This document shows positions 62,582 to 64,000 of a DNA stretch of 64,000 nucleotides, piece after piece (the stretch's first letter is position 1; every line of letters starts with the position of its first letter). The stretch is from Rebecca billardiae RCC1528 (Eukaryota > Haptophyta). Below the pieces are notes generated by a model. That model was not told where the DNA came from. It ran no database searches and saw only the letters and a list, made by a program, of their open reading frames with translations. A program made the position numbers and the translations under genes. The stretch spans positions 806,001-870,000 of the forward strand of contig OZ251230.1 of assembly GCA_965240325.2 (NCBI GenBank), written 5' to 3'.

Positions 62582-63826
62582 ATGAGCGTCGTCATCGTCC
62601 TCGTCGTCCTTGCGGCGGCGCCGCGCGCGAGAGACCCTCACTTCATAGCACCCGGCCAGGTCACACAGGCCGAGCACGACGCTGGGCTCATCGCGGTGAC
62701 GAGCCGTTCGGCGCTTGCTCTGTACCGCGGCTGTGTGGCCGGGCCCAGCCCGCGGCGCGAGGTGTGCAAGCACCACGTGTGCAACATGTTGCCGCATCTG
62801 CTGGTCGCCGGCGTGCAGAAGGGCGGCACATCGACGCTGATGCATCGCTTCCGAGTGAACGCCACCGCGCTGCGTACGTGCACGTCCGTGCGCGAAGCCC
62901 ACTTCTTCGACCAGCCTCGCTGGCAGCACGCAATGGTCCACGCGGACGCGCTGAGGCAGTACACCCACGCTCGCCTCTCACACTGCCGCAGCGCGCGCGC
63001 GCGCATGCTCGTGCGCATCGAGAAGACGCCGGCGTACCTGGACAACCCGTGGACGCCGCGCCGCGTGTGCGAGGCGTACGCCTCCGCCGGACGGCCGGTG
63101 TTCGTCGTGATCATGCTGCGCGAGCCCGTGGCCAGAGCGTACTCGGCGTACGGGATGTTCCGCGAGTTGATCCTGCCCGAGCTCGGCATGAACGCCTCGG
63201 CGGTGGTGGCCGATGGGTTCGACGTGGTCGCACGCGTCGACATGGCCATCGCGCGCGCGTGCGACGAGCCGCCTGCCGCCTCGTACCACCAGCCGCGCGC
63301 ATCCGCGGCCGCGCAGCGACTCAGGCGGTGCTGCGAGGTGGCCGCGTGCGAAGCGCACCCGCCCCTTTGCGGGCGCACCGGCTGGCGAGGGTGCCGCATG
63401 GAGACGCACATGGCGCTCCAGTTCCTGCCCGTGCGCCGCGGCATGTACGCACGATTCCTCCCGGGCTGGCTGCGCTACCACCGCGCCGCCTCGATCCGGC
63501 TCGTCGACTTCTCGCGCTGCGTGGGGCGTGACGCGCTCGCATGCGCAGAGGCCATCGCCGCGTGGGTGCGGCGCGAGCAGATGGGCGCGAGGGCTGACGG
63601 CGCCGCGATTGCCGATGCGGACGCAAACGTCACGGCGGTCCGCCTCCAACACCAAGCTCCGGAGGCGCCCATGGCCAACCACACGCGCACCGCCCTCCGC
63701 GAGTTTTACGCCCCGCACAACGACGCGCTCTTCGCCCTGCTGGGCGTGGAGCCGCTCGCGGGCTGGAGCACCGTTATTGGGTCGGCTGGGCTGGATGCAA
63801 CTCGGCGCGACGCAGGACCACGGTAG
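62582..63826 (+). CDS. Sulfotransferase-family protein, Golgi type II
   Basis: Single-exon gene, 414 residues from ATG 62582 (MSVVIVLVVLAAAPRARDPH). The N-terminal hydrophobic stretch is a signal peptide or short anchor. PAPS-binding motifs are clear: the 5'-phosphosulfate loop VAGVQKGGTSTLMHRF (residues ~75-90) and the 3'-phosphate motif VVIMLREPVARAYSAY (~175-190), with KTPAYL between. Order and spacing match Golgi carbohydrate sulfotransferases such as heparan-sulfate N-sulfotransferase-like enzymes. Cys-rich segments (RRCCEVAACEAHPPLCG) suggest disulfides in the lumen. It would transfer sulfate from PAPS to a polysaccharide or glycolipid; the acceptor is unknown. It may act on the same cell-surface polysaccharides as the exostosin-type enzyme at 39.4-41.0 kb, which is speculation. 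Confidence 0.85.
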   Translation: MSVVIVLVVLAAAPRARDPHFIAPGQVTQAEHDAGLIAVTSRSALALYRGCVAGPSPRREVCKHHVCNMLPHLLVAGVQKGGTSTLMHRFRVNATALRTCTSVREAHFFDQPRWQHAMVHADALRQYTHARLSHCRSARARMLVRIEKTPAYLDNPWTPRRVCEAYASAGRPVFVVIMLREPVARAYSAYGMFRELILPELGMNASAVVADGFDVVARVDMAIARACDEPPAASYHQPRASAAAQRLRRCCEVAACEAHPPLCGRTGWRGCRMETHMALQFLPVRRGMYARFLPGWLRYHRAASIRLVDFSRCVGRDALACAEAIAAWVRREQMGARADGAAIADADANVTAVRLQHQAPEAPMANHTRTALREFYAPHNDALFALLGVEPLAGWSTVIGSAGLDATRRDAGPR

Positions 63827-64000
63827 CACGGTAGACAGTAGCACGCGCGCGCAAGCAGCTCGTCACTCCAGGACCAGGTGGGGTCGTGGCCATGGGCATG
63901 GCCGTCACAACTCCACCGCACCCGCCGTCTGACTGAGTGACAGTCTGACCGTCTGTCTGACAGGCCACCCAACGGACCCAACAGTCTCAAAGTCCTCATC
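63827..64000. other. End of window, no gene seen
   Basis: 3' flank of the sulfotransferase gene. It includes a GACTGAGTGACAGTCTGACC-like stretch (about 63932-63960) resembling the degenerate repeat at 44.6-45.1 kb. Confidence 0.4.

Overview
This window looks like nuclear DNA of a very GC-rich eukaryotic microalga. A haptophyte, perhaps a pavlovophyte, is my best guess. That is an inference from style: GT-AG introns, strong G/C bias at third codon positions, long Ala/Arg-rich spurious frames on both strands, and a mix of LRR, exostosin, sulfotransferase, hybrid histidine kinase and beta-1,3-glucanase-like genes. No rRNA, tRNA or CRISPR array was recognised.

Layout. 0-12 kb is mobile-element territory. 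It holds the 3' part of a DIRS-like reverse transcriptase/RNase H (3-1319, +), a block of short GC palindromic repeats (2.5-3.4 kb), an intron-containing DDE-type transposase-like gene on the minus strand (8866-4076) broken by one in-frame TGA, and a set of GCTAGC-centred inverted repeats (9.1-10.1 kb).

12-36.7 kb is the most striking part: three tandem copies of one gene (11982-18210, 20316-26954, 28181-36739). Each starts with a short leader exon. An array of 87- or 90-nt exons follows, one leucine-rich repeat per exon, separated by near-identical introns of about 340 nt. The array is spliced to a large exon coding an acidic DDSA repeat, a coiled coil, a non-RD protein kinase domain, a RING-like module and a C-terminal RBR/RING2-like zinc module. 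The copies carry 6, 7 and 10 typical LRR exons. Differences between LRRs cluster at the codons around the splice junctions, which are the exposed LxLxx positions. Copy 3 has a 38-bp tandem duplication that shifts the frame after the last zinc module. Between copies lie two broken minus-strand fragments of an RMDN/FAM82-like gene. One is split by an ~871-bp insertion with inverted termini and a 6-bp target duplication.

36.7-64 kb is a more ordinary gene region. It has a FAF1/C1orf131-like ribosome-biogenesis protein (-), an exostosin-family glycosyltransferase (-) divergent from an ARP2 gene (+), a repeat-rich relic region (43.6-48.5 kb), a secreted or membrane-anchored GH5 exo-beta-1,3-glucanase-like enzyme (-), a ~2,100-residue RCC1/coiled-coil/SFI1-like protein (-), a six-exon membrane hybrid histidine kinase (+), and a sulfotransferase (+).

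Working hypothesis: the tandem LRR-kinase-E3 genes are intracellular, receptor-like signalling proteins whose recognition surface is diversified by exon-unit duplication. Sequence architecture supports the gene structure; the function is inference. All exon boundaries were read by eye from frame continuity and GT/AG signals, with no transcript data.
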